Assembly: GCF_003688915.1 (NCBI RefSeq)
Contig: NZ_REFU01000001.1
Span: 1,240,001-1,304,000 of the forward strand
Origin: Rhodococcus sp. SBT000017
GTDB taxonomy: Bacteria; Actinomycetota; Actinomycetes; Mycobacteriales; Mycobacteriaceae
DNA length: 64,000 nucleotides
Direction of reading: 5' to 3'
Shown: positions 1-8,786 of the stretch, piece by piece
How positions within the stretch are numbered: the stretch's first letter is position 1
How the letters are laid out: each line of letters starts with the position of its first letter
Made by a program: the position numbers and the translations under genes
The notes under the pieces: model-generated
Database searches by the model: none
Seen by the model: the letters and a program-made list of their open reading frames with translations, nothing else
What the model was told of the DNA's origin: nothing

Positions 1-446
1 GTGATGGCACCGTCGGCCGTGGTTCCGCCGTGGTCGATATCGAGATGATCCCGCAAGGCATCCATGATGGCGTCACCGCCCATGACGGCGCACAGGGTGT
101 TGGTGCACACTCCGACGCGATAGTTGCCAGTGGGCTCGCGGCGATACATCGAGTAGAACGTCGCGACCGCGGTCACCTCTGCTCCGGTGAGATCGACTAC
201 ATCCGAGCAGAATTCGATTCCGGCAGGCGTGAGATATCCGTCCTCGGATTGCACCAGGTGCAGCAACGGCAGCAACGCCGATCGAGCCTGAGGGTAGCGG
301 GCGAGCACGATGTCGGCGTCGGCGCGCAGCCGGGCCCGGACGTCGGCCGGATAGGACGCGCGTGCGTCGGGGCCGACCAGTTGTACGGCTTCCTCGGGAC
401 GGGCTCCGAGTGGGACGAGCACCGGCTCCGAGCGTGGCGCGATCAT
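1..446 (-). CDS. nuoE: NADH-quinone oxidoreductase subunit E (partial, 3' end outside window)
   Basis: This is the 24-kDa-type [2Fe-2S] subunit of the peripheral (NADH-oxidising) arm of respiratory complex I. About 148 codons are visible. The gene starts at the ATG at 446, which overlaps the nuoD stop as ATGA, and it stays open to the left window edge. The visible protein has the conserved thioredoxin-like fold segments: a [14 protein letters not shown] helix, the EDGYLTP motif, a [12 protein letters not shown] segment that leads into the cluster-binding region, and [12 protein letters not shown], which supplies two of the four expected cluster cysteines. The other two should lie beyond the edge. 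It is the fifth gene of a nuoABCDE order on the minus strand. Confidence 0.93.
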   Translation of the reverse strand, partial: MIAPRSEPVLVPLGARPEEAVQLVGPDARASYPADVRARLRADADIVLARYPQARSALLPLLHLVQSEDGYLTPAGIEFCSDVVDLTGAEVTAVATFYSMYRREPTGNYRVGVCTNTLCAVMGGDAIMDALRDHLDIDHGGTTADGAI

Positions 447-1741
447 CGGTCCACCCCGCCCATCACCGGATCGATACTGGCGACGGCAGCGATGACGTCG
501 GAGATCATGCCGCCCTCGCACATCGCGGCAACCGCCTGCAGATTGGTGAACGAGGGGTCTCTGAAATGCACTCGGTACGGCCGAGTTCCGCCGTCGCTGA
601 CGATGTGCACACCCAGTTCGCCTCGCGGCGATTCCACCGTGGACAGCACTTGGCCCGCCGGCACTCGCATTCCCTCGGTCACCAGTTTGAAGTGGTGGAT
701 CAACGACTCCATCGAGGTGTCCATGATGGTGCGCACGTGGTCCTGAGAATTGCCGAGACCGTCGGGTCCGGAGACCAGTTCGGCCGGCCAGGCGATCTTC
801 TTGTCGTCGATGACCACCGGTCCGGCCCGCAGGCGATCGAGGGTCTGCTCGACGATCTTGAGCGATTCCTTCATCTCTTCGACGCGAATCAGATAGCGCC
901 CGTAGCAGTCGCATCCGGTGTCGGTGACGACATCGAACTCGTAGTTCTCGTACCCGCAGTAGGGATCGGACCGGCGCAGATCGTAGGGAAGTCCGGTCGA
1001 TCGAAGCACCGGACCGGTGACGCCGAGGGCCATGCACCCCGTCAGGTCCAGATACCCGACGTTCTCGGTTCTGGCCTTCCAGATCGGGTTGTCGTTGAGC
1101 ATGAGTTCGAGATCGCGTAGCCGTCCGGGAAGGACCCGCAACAGCTCGCGAACCTTGTCGATCGCATCGGCGGGTAGATCCTGCGACAAGCCGCCGGGAC
1201 GAATGTAGGCGTGGTTCATTCGAAGTCCGGTGATGGCCTCGAAGACGTCGAGTATCAGTTCGCGTTCCCGGAATCCGAACAGCATCGCCGTCACGGCACC
1301 CAATTCCATTCCGCCCGTGGCCAATGCCACGAGGTGCGACGAGATTCGATTGAGCTCCATCAGCATCACCCGTACGACCGTCGCGCGCTCGGGAATGTCG
1401 TCGGTGATGTCGAGTAGCTTCTCCACCCCGAGGCAGTACGCGGTCTCGTTGAAGAAGGGCGAGAGATAGTCCATCCGAGTGACGAACGTGACGCCCTGAG
1501 TCCAGTTGCGATACTCGAGATTCTTCTCGATACCGGTGTGCAGGTAGCCGATTCCACACCGGGCCTCGGTGACGGTCTCGCCTTCGATCTCGAGAATCAA
1601 CCGCAGCACACCATGGGTGGACGGGTGTTGCGGACCCATGTTGACCACGATGCGTTCCGTGGTCGACCCGCGCGCCAGTTCGACCACGTCGTCCCAGTCC
1701 TGGCCCGACACTGCATAGATCGTTTCGTCCGTTGCGCTCAT
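443..1741 (-). CDS. nuoD: NADH-quinone oxidoreductase subunit D
   Basis: NuoD is the 49-kDa subunit of complex I and lines the quinone-binding pocket at the junction of the peripheral and membrane arms. The 432-residue product has the expected length. Signature segments are [10 protein letters not shown] near residues 35-44, [14 protein letters not shown] near 70, the FREREL and [13 protein letters not shown] stretches in the middle, and a C-terminal [22 protein letters not shown] end typical of the family. The open frame extends 35 codons further upstream into nuoC, but the ATG at 1741 gives the usual N-terminus and overlaps the nuoC stop as ATGA. Translational coupling within the nuo operon is therefore likely. 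Confidence 0.96.
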   Translation of the reverse strand: MSATDETIYAVSGQDWDDVVELARGSTTERIVVNMGPQHPSTHGVLRLILEIEGETVTEARCGIGYLHTGIEKNLEYRNWTQGVTFVTRMDYLSPFFNETAYCLGVEKLLDITDDIPERATVVRVMLMELNRISSHLVALATGGMELGAVTAMLFGFRERELILDVFEAITGLRMNHAYIRPGGLSQDLPADAIDKVRELLRVLPGRLRDLELMLNDNPIWKARTENVGYLDLTGCMALGVTGPVLRSTGLPYDLRRSDPYCGYENYEFDVVTDTGCDCYGRYLIRVEEMKESLKIVEQTLDRLRAGPVVIDDKKIAWPAELVSGPDGLGNSQDHVRTIMDTSMESLIHHFKLVTEGMRVPAGQVLSTVESPRGELGVHIVSDGGTRPYRVHFRDPSFTNLQAVAAMCEGGMISDVIAAVASIDPVMGGVDR

Positions 1742-2403
1742 CAGTTGTACGACCTGCGCTCGTTGGGAGGCGCAACCTGAGCGCCCTTGTACTCGATGGG
1801 AATTCCACCCAGGGGATAGTCCTTGCGCTGCGGGTGACCGACCCAATCGTCGGGCATCTCGATCCGCGTCAGTGCGGGATGACCATCGAAGACGATGCCG
1901 AAGAAGTCGTACACCTCACGCTCGTGCCAGTCGTTGGTCGGATACACCGCACAGAGCGAGGGTGTGTGCGGATCCGCATCGGGCACAGCCACTTCGAGTC
2001 GCAGACGGCGTCCGTGGGTGATGGACACCAGATGGTAGACCGCGCGCAATTCCCGGCCGACCTGATCCGGGTAGTGCACACCCGATGCGCCCGTGCACAA
2101 TTCGAATCTCAGTTCCGCGTCGTCACGGAGAGCACGGGCCACGGCGGGCACGTGCTCCCGCGAGAGATGCAGCGTCAGTTCACCGCGAAAGATCACCGCA
2201 CGCTCGACGGCGTCCTCGAACGGCACGGCCGCGTCACCGGTGCCGAGAACAGCGGCCAATCGATCGACCAGGGCATCGAAGTAGCTGCCGTACGGCCGGA
2301 CAGCGGTATCCACCGACTCCACCGGCGGCTGCAGCCGGCCGTAACCGGAGGTGTCGCCACTCCCCCGGACACCGAACATCCCGCGGGATCCGTGCGCCGT
2401 CAT
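1741..2403 (-). CDS. nuoC: NADH-quinone oxidoreductase subunit C
   Basis: NuoC is the 30-kDa subunit of the complex I peripheral arm, which packs against NuoD and holds no cofactor. The 220-residue product carries the family signature near its C-terminus: the [15 protein letters not shown] segment followed by [22 protein letters not shown] glycine-rich N-terminal stretch of about 30 residues ([19 protein letters not shown]) precedes the conserved fold, as is common in actinobacterial NuoC. The start ATG at 2403 overlaps the nuoB stop by four bases, and the stop overlaps the nuoD start by four bases, so B-C-D is a tightly coupled unit. Confidence 0.95.
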   Translation of the reverse strand: MTAHGSRGMFGVRGSGDTSGYGRLQPPVESVDTAVRPYGSYFDALVDRLAAVLGTGDAAVPFEDAVERAVIFRGELTLHLSREHVPAVARALRDDAELRFELCTGASGVHYPDQVGRELRAVYHLVSITHGRRLRLEVAVPDADPHTPSLCAVYPTNDWHEREVYDFFGIVFDGHPALTRIEMPDDWVGHPQRKDYPLGGIPIEYKGAQVAPPNERRSYN

Positions 2404-2954
2404 CGCAGCAGCCCCTTCAGATCGATGGTCGGGGTGGACGCCAGCGCTGCAGCCTCGGCAGCCGCGCGCACCTGGTCACGATTGACACCCAGTGGCATCT
2501 CCTGAATCTTTTTGTGCAACTCCAGGATTGCGTTGAGCAGCATCTCGGGTCGGGGTGGGCAACCGGGTAGGTAGATGTCGACGGGAACGATGTGATCGAC
2601 ACCCTGAACCACCGCGTAGTTGTTGAACATTCCACCCGAGGACGCGCAGACTCCCATGGCCAGGACCCATTTCGGTTCCGCCATCTGGTCGTACACCTGC
2701 CGCAGTACGGGCCCCATCTTCTGGCTGACACGGCCTGCCACGATCATCAGGTCCGCTTGGCGCGGAGACGCACGGAACGCCTCCATGCCGAATCGCGCGA
2801 GATCGAACCGACCTGAGGTGGTGGCCATCATCTCGATCGCGCAGCACGCGAGACCGAAGGTCGCGGGCCACAACGAACCCTTGCGTGCGTAGCCGGCCAA
2901 CCCCTCGACGGTGGTCAGCAGAAATCCGCTGGGTAGCTTCTCTTCGAGTCCCAT
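2400..2954 (-). CDS. nuoB: NADH-quinone oxidoreductase subunit B
   Basis: NuoB (PSST-type) carries the terminal [4Fe-4S] cluster N2, which passes electrons to quinone. The 184-residue product has the adjacent cysteine pair in [11 protein letters not shown] (C37, C38), a third cysteine in [15 protein letters not shown] and a fourth in [13 protein letters not shown], so all four cluster ligands are present. The start at 2954 ([15 protein letters not shown]) gives the normal length. A 72-base gap separates it from the upstream nuoA stop, the only sizeable gap in this part of the operon; a short leader or processing site could sit there, but no clear structure is evident. Confidence 0.96.
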   Translation of the reverse strand: MGLEEKLPSGFLLTTVEGLAGYARKGSLWPATFGLACCAIEMMATTSGRFDLARFGMEAFRASPRQADLMIVAGRVSQKMGPVLRQVYDQMAEPKWVLAMGVCASSGGMFNNYAVVQGVDHIVPVDIYLPGCPPRPEMLLNAILELHKKIQEMPLGVNRDQVRAAAEAAALASTPTIDLKGLLR

Positions 2955-3026
2955 CGATCACACTCTTTCCGCATCCGCTCGAGGTGAGAACCGTGCATCG
3001 TGCCGTCGCCGATCAGTGTTCGGACG

Positions 3027-3386
3027 TCAGTCCCATCCGAGCCCGCCTCGCCGCCACTCGTAGACGTAGGCCACCGACACGTTGACGACGAACAGTGCCA
3101 TGGCAACCAGCCCGAAAGCGCCCAGGACGTCCAGGTGGACCGCCCACGGATAGAGGAAGACGATCTCGATGTCGAAAATGATGAACAGCATGGCAGTCAG
3201 ATAGAACTTCACCGGAAATCGTTGGCCCGTAGGCGCATGCATCGTGGGCTCGATGCCGCACTCGTACGCGTCGAACTTCGCTCGGTTGTACCGCGCCGGC
3301 CCCACCATGGTTCCGACCATCACCGAGAACACCGCGAACACGACCGCAATGGCACCGAGAACGAGTATCGGAACGTAGGCGTTCAT
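3027..3386 (-). CDS. nuoA: NADH-quinone oxidoreductase subunit A
   Basis: NuoA is a small membrane subunit of complex I. The 119-residue product has three predicted transmembrane helices: roughly residues 5-28 (VPILVLGAIAVVFAVFSVMVG), 60-82 (FYLTAMLFIIFDIEIVFLYPW) and 88-108 (LGAFGLVAMALFVVNVS). It also has the conserved loop with the ECGIEP motif. It is the promoter-proximal nuo gene. Upstream, 3387-3656 is a 270-base non-coding divergent region shared with the aquaporin gene. The nuo promoter should lie there, though no unambiguous -10/-35 pair stands out. Confidence 0.95.
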   Translation of the reverse strand: MNAYVPILVLGAIAVVFAVFSVMVGTMVGPARYNRAKFDAYECGIEPTMHAPTGQRFPVKFYLTAMLFIIFDIEIVFLYPWAVHLDVLGAFGLVAMALFVVNVSVAYVYEWRRGGLGWD

Positions 3387-3656
3387 CCCGGCATCTGCTC
3401 CCTCGATCGACTACCGCGCCGGCGCGTAGTAAATGCGACGGCCGTACCAATGTGACCTGAACCACACAGTATGGGTTCGGTGTCGATCTCGCGGGATTTC
3501 GAGGTGTCAGTTTCGTAATCCGTTGACGCGCGGGGGCACCCGATCTCAGGACTGTGACTCAGATCACTCACCGGCCCCGTGCGATCCGGTCCGAGGAGAA
3601 CGACAAACCCGCCGACGATCCCGGCCGAACGCGGCCGCCGATATGCAACAGGAAAA

Positions 3657-4322
3657 ATGATGAAGTCGATTTCCGTCTCGGCGCTCGCCGCCGACGGACT
3701 GGGAACTGCCCTGCTCGTGATCTTCGGCGTCGGCACCGCCGTCATCGCGGGCGACACTGTCGGAACCCCGGGCATCGCCCTGGCATTCGGGCTCACACTG
3801 CTCGCCCTCGTCTACGCGATCGGCCCGATCTCGGGATGCCACATCTACCCGGCCGTGACGATCGGAGCCCTGACAGCTCGCGCCATCACCCCGATCAAGG
3901 CTGTGTTCTACATCGCCGCCCGGGCCGTCGGTGCAGTGATCGGCGCGCTGATCGTACTGTTCGTCGCGTCCGGCCGTCCCGGATACGACATGCCCTCGGA
4001 CGGTCTGGGCACCAATGGATTCGGCAGCTCCTCGCCCGGAGAATACGGGCTGGCGTCGGTGGCGGTGTTCGAGACGATCGCGACCGGCCTGCTCGTCCCC
4101 GTCGTACTGGCCACCACGGCCCCCACCGTTCACCTGCTGGGCATCGGAATCGACTCGACCTCGGTCAACCCTGCTCGGTCCTTCGAACCAGCTCTCCTCG
4201 CCGGCGGCCCTGCCCTGTCACAATTATGGGTATTCGTGGTGTTCCCCGTGCTCGGAGCTGTCATCGCCGGCTCGATCCACCGGTTCGTGCTGACGGTGCC
4301 CGCAGCGGAAAAGACGGTCTGA
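3657..4322 (+). CDS. MIP/aquaporin-family channel with altered first NPA motif
   Basis: This is a six-helix channel of the major intrinsic protein family, expected to move water or small neutral solutes across the cytoplasmic membrane. The 221-residue length fits AqpZ-type bacterial aquaporins. The second half-helix motif is intact (SVNPARSFEPAL), while the first reads SGCHIYPAVT, so tyrosine replaces the NPA asparagine. Membrane segments are visible at about residues 10-30, 40-60, 80-105, 130-155, 160-180 and 195-215. An AGGAAA ribosome site precedes two adjacent ATGs at 3657 and 3660; either could be the start. An open frame extends upstream to 3579, but its sequence does not look like MIP protein. 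The gene diverges from nuoA and converges on the receiver-like gene, with a 1-base gap. Confidence 0.85.
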   Translation: MMKSISVSALAADGLGTALLVIFGVGTAVIAGDTVGTPGIALAFGLTLLALVYAIGPISGCHIYPAVTIGALTARAITPIKAVFYIAARAVGAVIGALIVLFVASGRPGYDMPSDGLGTNGFGSSSPGEYGLASVAVFETIATGLLVPVVLATTAPTVHLLGIGIDSTSVNPARSFEPALLAGGPALSQLWVFVVFPVLGAVIAGSIHRFVLTVPAAEKTV

Positions 4323-4323
4323 T

Positions 4324-4773
4324 CTAGCGCGGTCGAGAGACCGGAACACCGACGGGTCCCGAGTGCTGCCTCAGTAGATCGACCACCGCCCGCCCGAGCC
4401 GGATCGGATCCAGCGGGTGCGGAACTGCAGCCTCGGCGCGCGACCATTCGGCCAACCAGGCGTCGTCCGGACGTCCGATCAGCACCAACACCGGTGGGCA
4501 GTCGACGATCTCGTCCTTCAACTGCTTCGCCAGACCCAGACCGCCGACAGGCGAGGACTCGCCGTCGAGGATCGCCAACGCGACACCGCCTGCATCCATG
4601 TGCTCGATAACGACGGCCGCCGTGGCGATGTCGACGTACTCGATGTCACCGAGTGCGGGATCCGGTCGAGTTCCCACCGCAGACCGCACCTGGGCACGGG
4701 TCGCCGCATTGCTGCTGTACACCAGCACGCGAACACGACCGGATGGACTCTCTCCCGCTGTGGCGTCGGACAC
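4324..4773 (-). CDS. Stand-alone degenerate receiver (response-regulator-like) protein, Rv3143 type
   Basis: The 149-residue product is a single CheY-like receiver domain with no output domain. The fold is recognisable from VRVLVYSSNAATR (beta 1), VALAILDGE (beta 3) and PPVLVLIGRPDDAWLAEW (beta 4). The aspartate at the usual phosphoacceptor position is present in ILDGE. However, the acidic pair after beta 1 is replaced by Ser-Ser-Asn, the conserved Ser/Thr after beta 4 is Ile-Gly, and the lysine is absent (AAVPHPLDP). It may therefore not be phosphorylated in the normal way. In M. tuberculosis the homologue Rv3143 also lies beside nuo. A functional link to complex I is inference from this conserved position only. 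Confidence 0.8.
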   Translation of the reverse strand: MSDATAGESPSGRVRVLVYSSNAATRAQVRSAVGTRPDPALGDIEYVDIATAAVVIEHMDAGGVALAILDGESSPVGGLGLAKQLKDEIVDCPPVLVLIGRPDDAWLAEWSRAEAAVPHPLDPIRLGRAVVDLLRQHSGPVGVPVSRPR

Positions 4774-4852
4774 ACCGCGATGCTACCGCGCGGTCCCCGG
4801 CGAACGGATCGAAACAGCCACGGCCGAAGTGCATTCGACGTTCCAGCGCCGT

Positions 4853-5503
4853 TCAGGACTCGACGGTGACGATCACCGCGGCGGGTTCTTCGGTGGTGGC
4901 CACCGTGAACTCGGGTCGATCGGCGGCAACTCCGACGAAGGCCTGCGAGATTCCGCCGGGATCGGCCAGAAAATCGACCGAGACGACGGCGGAATCCGTA
5001 TCGCTTCGGATCCGTTCGGGCCCGGCGTACAGAGAGAACGTGTCGTCGGAGTCCGTCGACGTACCCGACAGATCGACCTGCAACACGGATCTGCCCGGCA
5101 CTGCCATCGGTTCACTCGTGGCGTAGCGGACGGCCTCGTCGACGTACCTCACCGTATAGGACACCGGGCCGTTGCCCGCCAACCGGAATTCGACCGTCGA
5201 CGACGCCCCCAACACCACGTCGGTGACACCGACCGGCGACGCACCAGGGAATCGCGCGCCATCGAGGATCGGAGGAAGCTCTGTCACCGCGGGCGGCAGC
5301 GCTTCGACGGTCGGCTCGGGATTGGACATGGGATCACCGACGACCAGTGATCCCGTGACCGTGGTGTAGTTCGTGCCGGCCGAGACCTCGTCGACCGGCA
5401 TGCTGCCGTCCTCGCCGGAACAGCCGGCGAGAAGACCGAGCGCCAGTGAGCCGACGACCGAGAGCGCGAGTGGAGCCCTGCGGTGACCGTCGTACATCGC
5501 CAT
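4853..5503 (-). CDS. Putative secreted lipoprotein, function unknown
   Basis: The 216-residue product has a short positively charged N-terminus (HRRAP), a hydrophobic stretch of about 17 residues and a lipobox (GLLAGC, Cys near residue 28). It is thus probably lipidated and anchored on the outer face of the cytoplasmic membrane. The mature part is rich in Val, Thr, Ser and Asp with alternating hydrophobic residues, which suggests an all-beta domain. One weak resemblance is to actinobacterial AMIN-like lipoproteins, but no diagnostic motif is certain. It is divergent from the small gene at 5598. I do not recognise the family. Confidence 0.65.
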   Translation of the reverse strand: MAMYDGHRRAPLALSVVGSLALGLLAGCSGEDGSMPVDEVSAGTNYTTVTGSLVVGDPMSNPEPTVEALPPAVTELPPILDGARFPGASPVGVTDVVLGASSTVEFRLAGNGPVSYTVRYVDEAVRYATSEPMAVPGRSVLQVDLSGTSTDSDDTFSLYAGPERIRSDTDSAVVSVDFLADPGGISQAFVGVAADRPEFTVATTEEPAAVIVTVES

Positions 5504-5597
5504 ACCGTACTGAAGAAACCGATCGGTTCGGTAGTGCCGTCCCGACGCAATTCGGTCACGATTGCACAGCCCTCCGATCCTGCTAGCGTCGGACGGT

Positions 5598-5873
5598 ATG
5601 GAGCCGAAGAGCTATTCGTCCGGTGAGCGTGTGTTCGGTCCACCCAACGGGACGTTCGACGCAGACTGGGCTGCCACTGCACTGCGCTCGAACCGCCCCG
5701 AGTTGGACCATCCCACCTCGGTGCGCCTGGTCGAACAGGCCTGGGAGCTACTCCGAACGCAGGGGCTGCGCGGAGAACGACTCACCGCCGCACTGGACCT
5801 CGAGCCCGGTCTCGCTGCTGCAGTCTCCGCCGTCGCCACCGAGACCGCCGAGCTTTACCTGGACCCTCGGTAG
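5598..5873 (+). CDS. Small hypothetical protein
   Basis: The 91-residue soluble product (MEPKSYSSGERVFGPPNG start) has a helical centre (SVRLVEQAWELLRTQGL) and no signal peptide, membrane segment or recognised motif. The ATG at 5598 is preferred over an upstream in-frame ATG at 5562, because the extra residues look like promoter DNA. Codon use is GC-rich at third positions, as in neighbouring genes, which supports real coding. It lies head-to-head with the lipoprotein gene (94-base gap) and tail-to-tail with the membrane protein at 5882 (8-base gap). Function unknown. Confidence 0.5.
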   Translation: MEPKSYSSGERVFGPPNGTFDADWAATALRSNRPELDHPTSVRLVEQAWELLRTQGLRGERLTAALDLEPGLAAAVSAVATETAELYLDPR

Positions 5874-5881
5874 CTCCGGGC

Positions 5882-6313
5882 TCAACTCGGACCGAACTGC
5901 TCGACTGCGAAACCGGCCACGAGCACCGCTGTACCGCCGATTTCGCCGACGATCAACGACACCATGAACAGATGCGTCCCCGGGACGGGATCGACGAACT
6001 GGTTCTCGGTGTCCCGACGAAACCCGTGCACCGTGTAGCTCACGACGGCAGCGACGAAGAACAACAGCACCACCGATGCGGCGATCAGATCCACCGCGAC
6101 CGACCACGCACTGAACTGCGCCAACACAGCGAGCACCAGGGCTGCGAACGAGTACATCAACGCTGCCCGATGGGCGATGTCGACATAGCGATGCGCAGTG
6201 CCATCCGGCGACGTCGACATCTGGTGATACTTGACCACCCCCAACCCCAGTGCCCACAGCAGCAGGAAACCGGCCACGAGGACGATCACCTTGGTGTCCA
6301 GTTCCAACTGCAT
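5882..6313 (-). CDS. Four-helix integral membrane protein, function unknown
   Basis: The 143-residue product has four predicted transmembrane segments: about residues 8-26 (KVIVLVAGFLLLWALGLG), 48-70 (AALMYSFAALVLAVLAQF), 73-95 (AVDLIAASVVLLFFVAAVV) and 116-137 (LFMVSLIVGEIGGTAVLVAGFA). Short hydrophilic loops contain a His/Arg-rich stretch (AHRYVDIAHR). No family motif is certain. The gene diverges from the ComB-family gene at 6372 with only 58 bases between the starts, so the two may share a promoter region. Confidence 0.6.
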   Translation of the reverse strand: MQLELDTKVIVLVAGFLLLWALGLGVVKYHQMSTSPDGTAHRYVDIAHRAALMYSFAALVLAVLAQFSAWSVAVDLIAASVVLLFFVAAVVSYTVHGFRRDTENQFVDPVPGTHLFMVSLIVGEIGGTAVLVAGFAVEQFGPS

Positions 6314-6371
6314 GTTTCTCCCCCACTCGATCCCGCGCCGAAGGTATCACCGGACTTGCTACCGTTCGGCA

Positions 6372-7136
6372 ATGCCGGCCGACCCCGTACTGTCCCAGAA
6401 CGCGTACGGACTCCGCTTCGACTGGGGTCTGTGCGGTGCCGATGCCATCGCCGACGGCGCAGACATCGCCGTCGTCGTGGATGTCCTTTCTTTCACGACC
6501 ACTCTCACGGTCGCTGTCGACGCGGGCATCGACGTCATCCCCAGTCAGTGGCGCGACGACCGGGCCACGCAGTTGGCCGAGCAGTTCGACGCAGTCCTCG
6601 CAGTGGGACGGTCGGCCGCCGCAACGGGCCGGATCAGCTTGTGCCCGGCCACCGTACGGGCCGCGCCTGCCCCGGCTCGGCTGGTGCTGCCGTCACCGAA
6701 CGGGTCCACCATCGCCGACGAGCTCGCGAGTACGGCCCAGCTGTGTGTGGGAGCGTCGCTGAGAAACGCGTCCGCGGTAGCGCAGTGGATCTGGGCGAGA
6801 AACCGGAGTGCGGTGATAGCCGTCATAGCGGCCGGGGAACGGTGGCCGGACGGATCGCTTCGGCCTGCCGTCGAGGACCTGTGGGGGGCCGGTGCAGTCA
6901 TCGCCGCCCTGCTCGATGCCGGAGCTTCCGGTGCCTCCCCGGACGCGAGAACGGCCGCTGCCGCGTGGCGAGCCGTCGAGCACGACGTGGGGTCCGAGCT
7001 GCGGCAATGCGGCTCCGGTCGCGAATTGGCCGGGATGGGACACCCGGAAGACGTGGACATTGCGGCCGAGGTCGATTCGAGTTCCTGCGTTCCGATTCTG
7101 CGCGACGGCGTATTCGTCGACGCGACTCGGTCGTGA
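6372..7136 (+). CDS. ComB-family (2-phosphosulfolactate phosphatase-like) protein
   Basis: ComB hydrolyses 2-phosphosulfolactate to sulfolactate in coenzyme M biosynthesis in methanogens. The 254-residue product shows the family pattern: VVVDVLSFTTTLTVAVDAG near residue 35, SPNGSTIADEL near 115, GASLRNASAVA near 135, and GERWPDGSLRPAVEDLWGAG near 160. The start ATG at 6372 gives the expected N-terminus; an upstream in-frame extension is proline- and arginine-rich and looks non-coding. Coenzyme M is not expected in an actinobacterium of this type, so the true substrate is unknown. No other sulfonate gene is adjacent. It is followed by a 97-base gap before ppm1. Confidence 0.75.
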   Translation: MPADPVLSQNAYGLRFDWGLCGADAIADGADIAVVVDVLSFTTTLTVAVDAGIDVIPSQWRDDRATQLAEQFDAVLAVGRSAAATGRISLCPATVRAAPAPARLVLPSPNGSTIADELASTAQLCVGASLRNASAVAQWIWARNRSAVIAVIAAGERWPDGSLRPAVEDLWGAGAVIAALLDAGASGASPDARTAAAAWRAVEHDVGSELRQCGSGRELAGMGHPEDVDIAAEVDSSSCVPILRDGVFVDATRS

Positions 7137-7233
7137 ATCGGCGCGGGCTCGAAAACGACCCACGATGCCGACCCGACACGGCCGATCGTGTCCGATATTT
7201 GGATCGGAACCCCGAATCACGGATCATACGGTG

Positions 7234-7977
7234 GTGAGTACGGAACGAGTCGCCCCGAAGACCACCGTCGTTGTACCGACGTACAACGAACGTGAGAACC
7301 TCCCCAAGCTCGTCGAGCTGCTGGCCGGGTTGCAGGTGGAAGGGCTCGGTGTGTTGGTGGTCGACGACAATTCGCCCGACGGCACCGGCGACGTCGCCGA
7401 CAAGTTGGCGATCGACGGCCCCATCGACGTCAGCGTTCTGCACCGCACCGAGAAGAACGGGCTCGGACGCGCGTACGTCGCAGGAATGACGCGAGCGCTC
7501 GACGAGGGTGCGGACATCGTCGTTCAGATGGACGCCGACCTCTCGCACCCCACCGAGGTGATCCCGGCGATGATCGACAAACTGAACACCACCGACGCGG
7601 CCGTGGTCCTCGGGTCGCGGTACGTACCCGGCGGAGCGGTCGCCGCCGATTGGCCCTGGCACCGCAAGGCCCTGTCCGCATGGGCGAATTTCTACGTCAA
7701 CACGATCCTGCGCCTCGGAGTCAAGGATGCGACAGCGGGATTCAAGGCGTGGCACGCGCGCACCCTGCGCACCATCGACGTGGCCTCGGTCCAGAGCAAC
7801 GGGTACGCGTTCCAGGTGGAGATGAACTACCGGACCGTCAAGCACCGCCTCACTCTCGCCGAGGTGCCGATCACGTTCGAGGAGCGCAGCGAGGGCGAAT
7901 CCAAGATGAGCCTGTCGGTTCAACTCGAGTCGGCACTTGTGCCCTGGAAGTTGTTGCTGCGCAAGAAGAAGCTCTGA
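7234..7977 (+). CDS. ppm1: Polyprenol-phosphate mannosyltransferase
   Basis: This GT2-family enzyme transfers mannose from GDP-mannose to polyprenyl phosphate, giving the donor for lipoglycans and O-mannosylation outside the membrane. The 247-residue catalytic protein has VVVPTYNERENL near residue 12, VVDDNSPDGT near 42, VQMDADLSHP (the metal-binding acidic motif) near 95, and LGSRYVPGG near 125. It ends in WKLLLRKKKL without membrane helices. In M. tuberculosis Ppm1 is fused to an N-acyltransferase domain; here the synthase is stand-alone. The start is a GTG at 7234 (or 7231). The frame is open further upstream, but that extension does not resemble the family. It converges on the SDR gene with an 8-base gap. 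Confidence 0.9.
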   Translation: MSTERVAPKTTVVVPTYNERENLPKLVELLAGLQVEGLGVLVVDDNSPDGTGDVADKLAIDGPIDVSVLHRTEKNGLGRAYVAGMTRALDEGADIVVQMDADLSHPTEVIPAMIDKLNTTDAAVVLGSRYVPGGAVAADWPWHRKALSAWANFYVNTILRLGVKDATAGFKAWHARTLRTIDVASVQSNGYAFQVEMNYRTVKHRLTLAEVPITFEERSEGESKMSLSVQLESALVPWKLLLRKKKL

Positions 7978-7985
7978 CCGAAGCC

Positions 7986-8786
7986 TCACGGCGTGAAGCG
8001 TCGGAATCCGCCTTCGGCTCCGATGACCTGACCGGTGATCGAGCCCGAATCGGGCGAGAGCAGCATCGCCACGACCGCCGCAGCCTCCTCGGGTGAGTTC
8101 CACCGACCGCGCGGCATGTGGCGTCCGACGAATTCGTCCAGATCGGCACTCGCCCAGCCTGTGTCGGTAGGACCGGGATTGATCGTGTTGACGGTGATGC
8201 CGCGGTCGATCACCGAATCGGCCAGAGTAGGGGTGATCGACGCGATGGCACCCTTGCTCACCGCGTAGGGAATCTCGGTCGGCATGGGCCCCTGGTCCTG
8301 GCCGGACGTGAACAGCACGACGCGTCCACCGTCGGGATGCGCCACATATTGCCGCACGAATTCCTGCACGAGGAGCAGTGACGCTCGCACGTTCACCGCC
8401 CAGGTCAGGTCGAGCGACTCCGCCGTCATCGAATCCAGATCACCCAGCTGCGACCGCGCATGGTTGATCACCAACGAGTCGACGGCACCGAACCTGGATT
8501 CGGCAGCATCGAACAGGGTGGAAGGTGCTTCCGGATCGGAGAGATCGATGTCGAGGTGCCCGAGCCCACCTGGTGCGGTGGATAACTCGGTGAGCACCTG
8601 TACCGCTCCCGGTGTGCCCGCTCCCCACGGTTCGCTCACGTCGTAGTCGTCGCACGATTGCGCGAAGACCCGGGCATGCTCGTCCTGCAGCAACCTGCGG
8701 GTGATGGCGTAACCGATTCCGCGGCGTCGACCCACACCGGTGACAAGGACGGTACGCCCGCGTCTCTGTCCGTGCGACGTGTTCAT
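7986..8786 (-). CDS. Short-chain dehydrogenase/reductase
   Basis: The 266-residue product is an NAD(P)-dependent SDR oxidoreductase. The N-terminal cofactor motif is VLVTGVGRRRGIG (TGxxxGIG type). The catalytic region has VVLFTSGQDQGPMPTEIPYAVSKGAI, giving Ser, Tyr and Lys in the normal YxxxK arrangement, followed by TVNTINPGPTDTGW. The C-terminus (ITGQVIGAEGGFRRF) is typical of FabG-like members. The ATG at 8786 overlaps the stop of the upstream acyltransferase as ATGA, so the two are co-translated. Pairing with a PlsC-type acyltransferase hints at lipid metabolism, but the substrate cannot be read from sequence. Confidence 0.85.
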   Translation of the reverse strand: MNTSHGQRRGRTVLVTGVGRRRGIGYAITRRLLQDEHARVFAQSCDDYDVSEPWGAGTPGAVQVLTELSTAPGGLGHLDIDLSDPEAPSTLFDAAESRFGAVDSLVINHARSQLGDLDSMTAESLDLTWAVNVRASLLLVQEFVRQYVAHPDGGRVVLFTSGQDQGPMPTEIPYAVSKGAIASITPTLADSVIDRGITVNTINPGPTDTGWASADLDEFVGRHMPRGRWNSPEEAAAVVAMLLSPDSGSITGQVIGAEGGFRRFTP

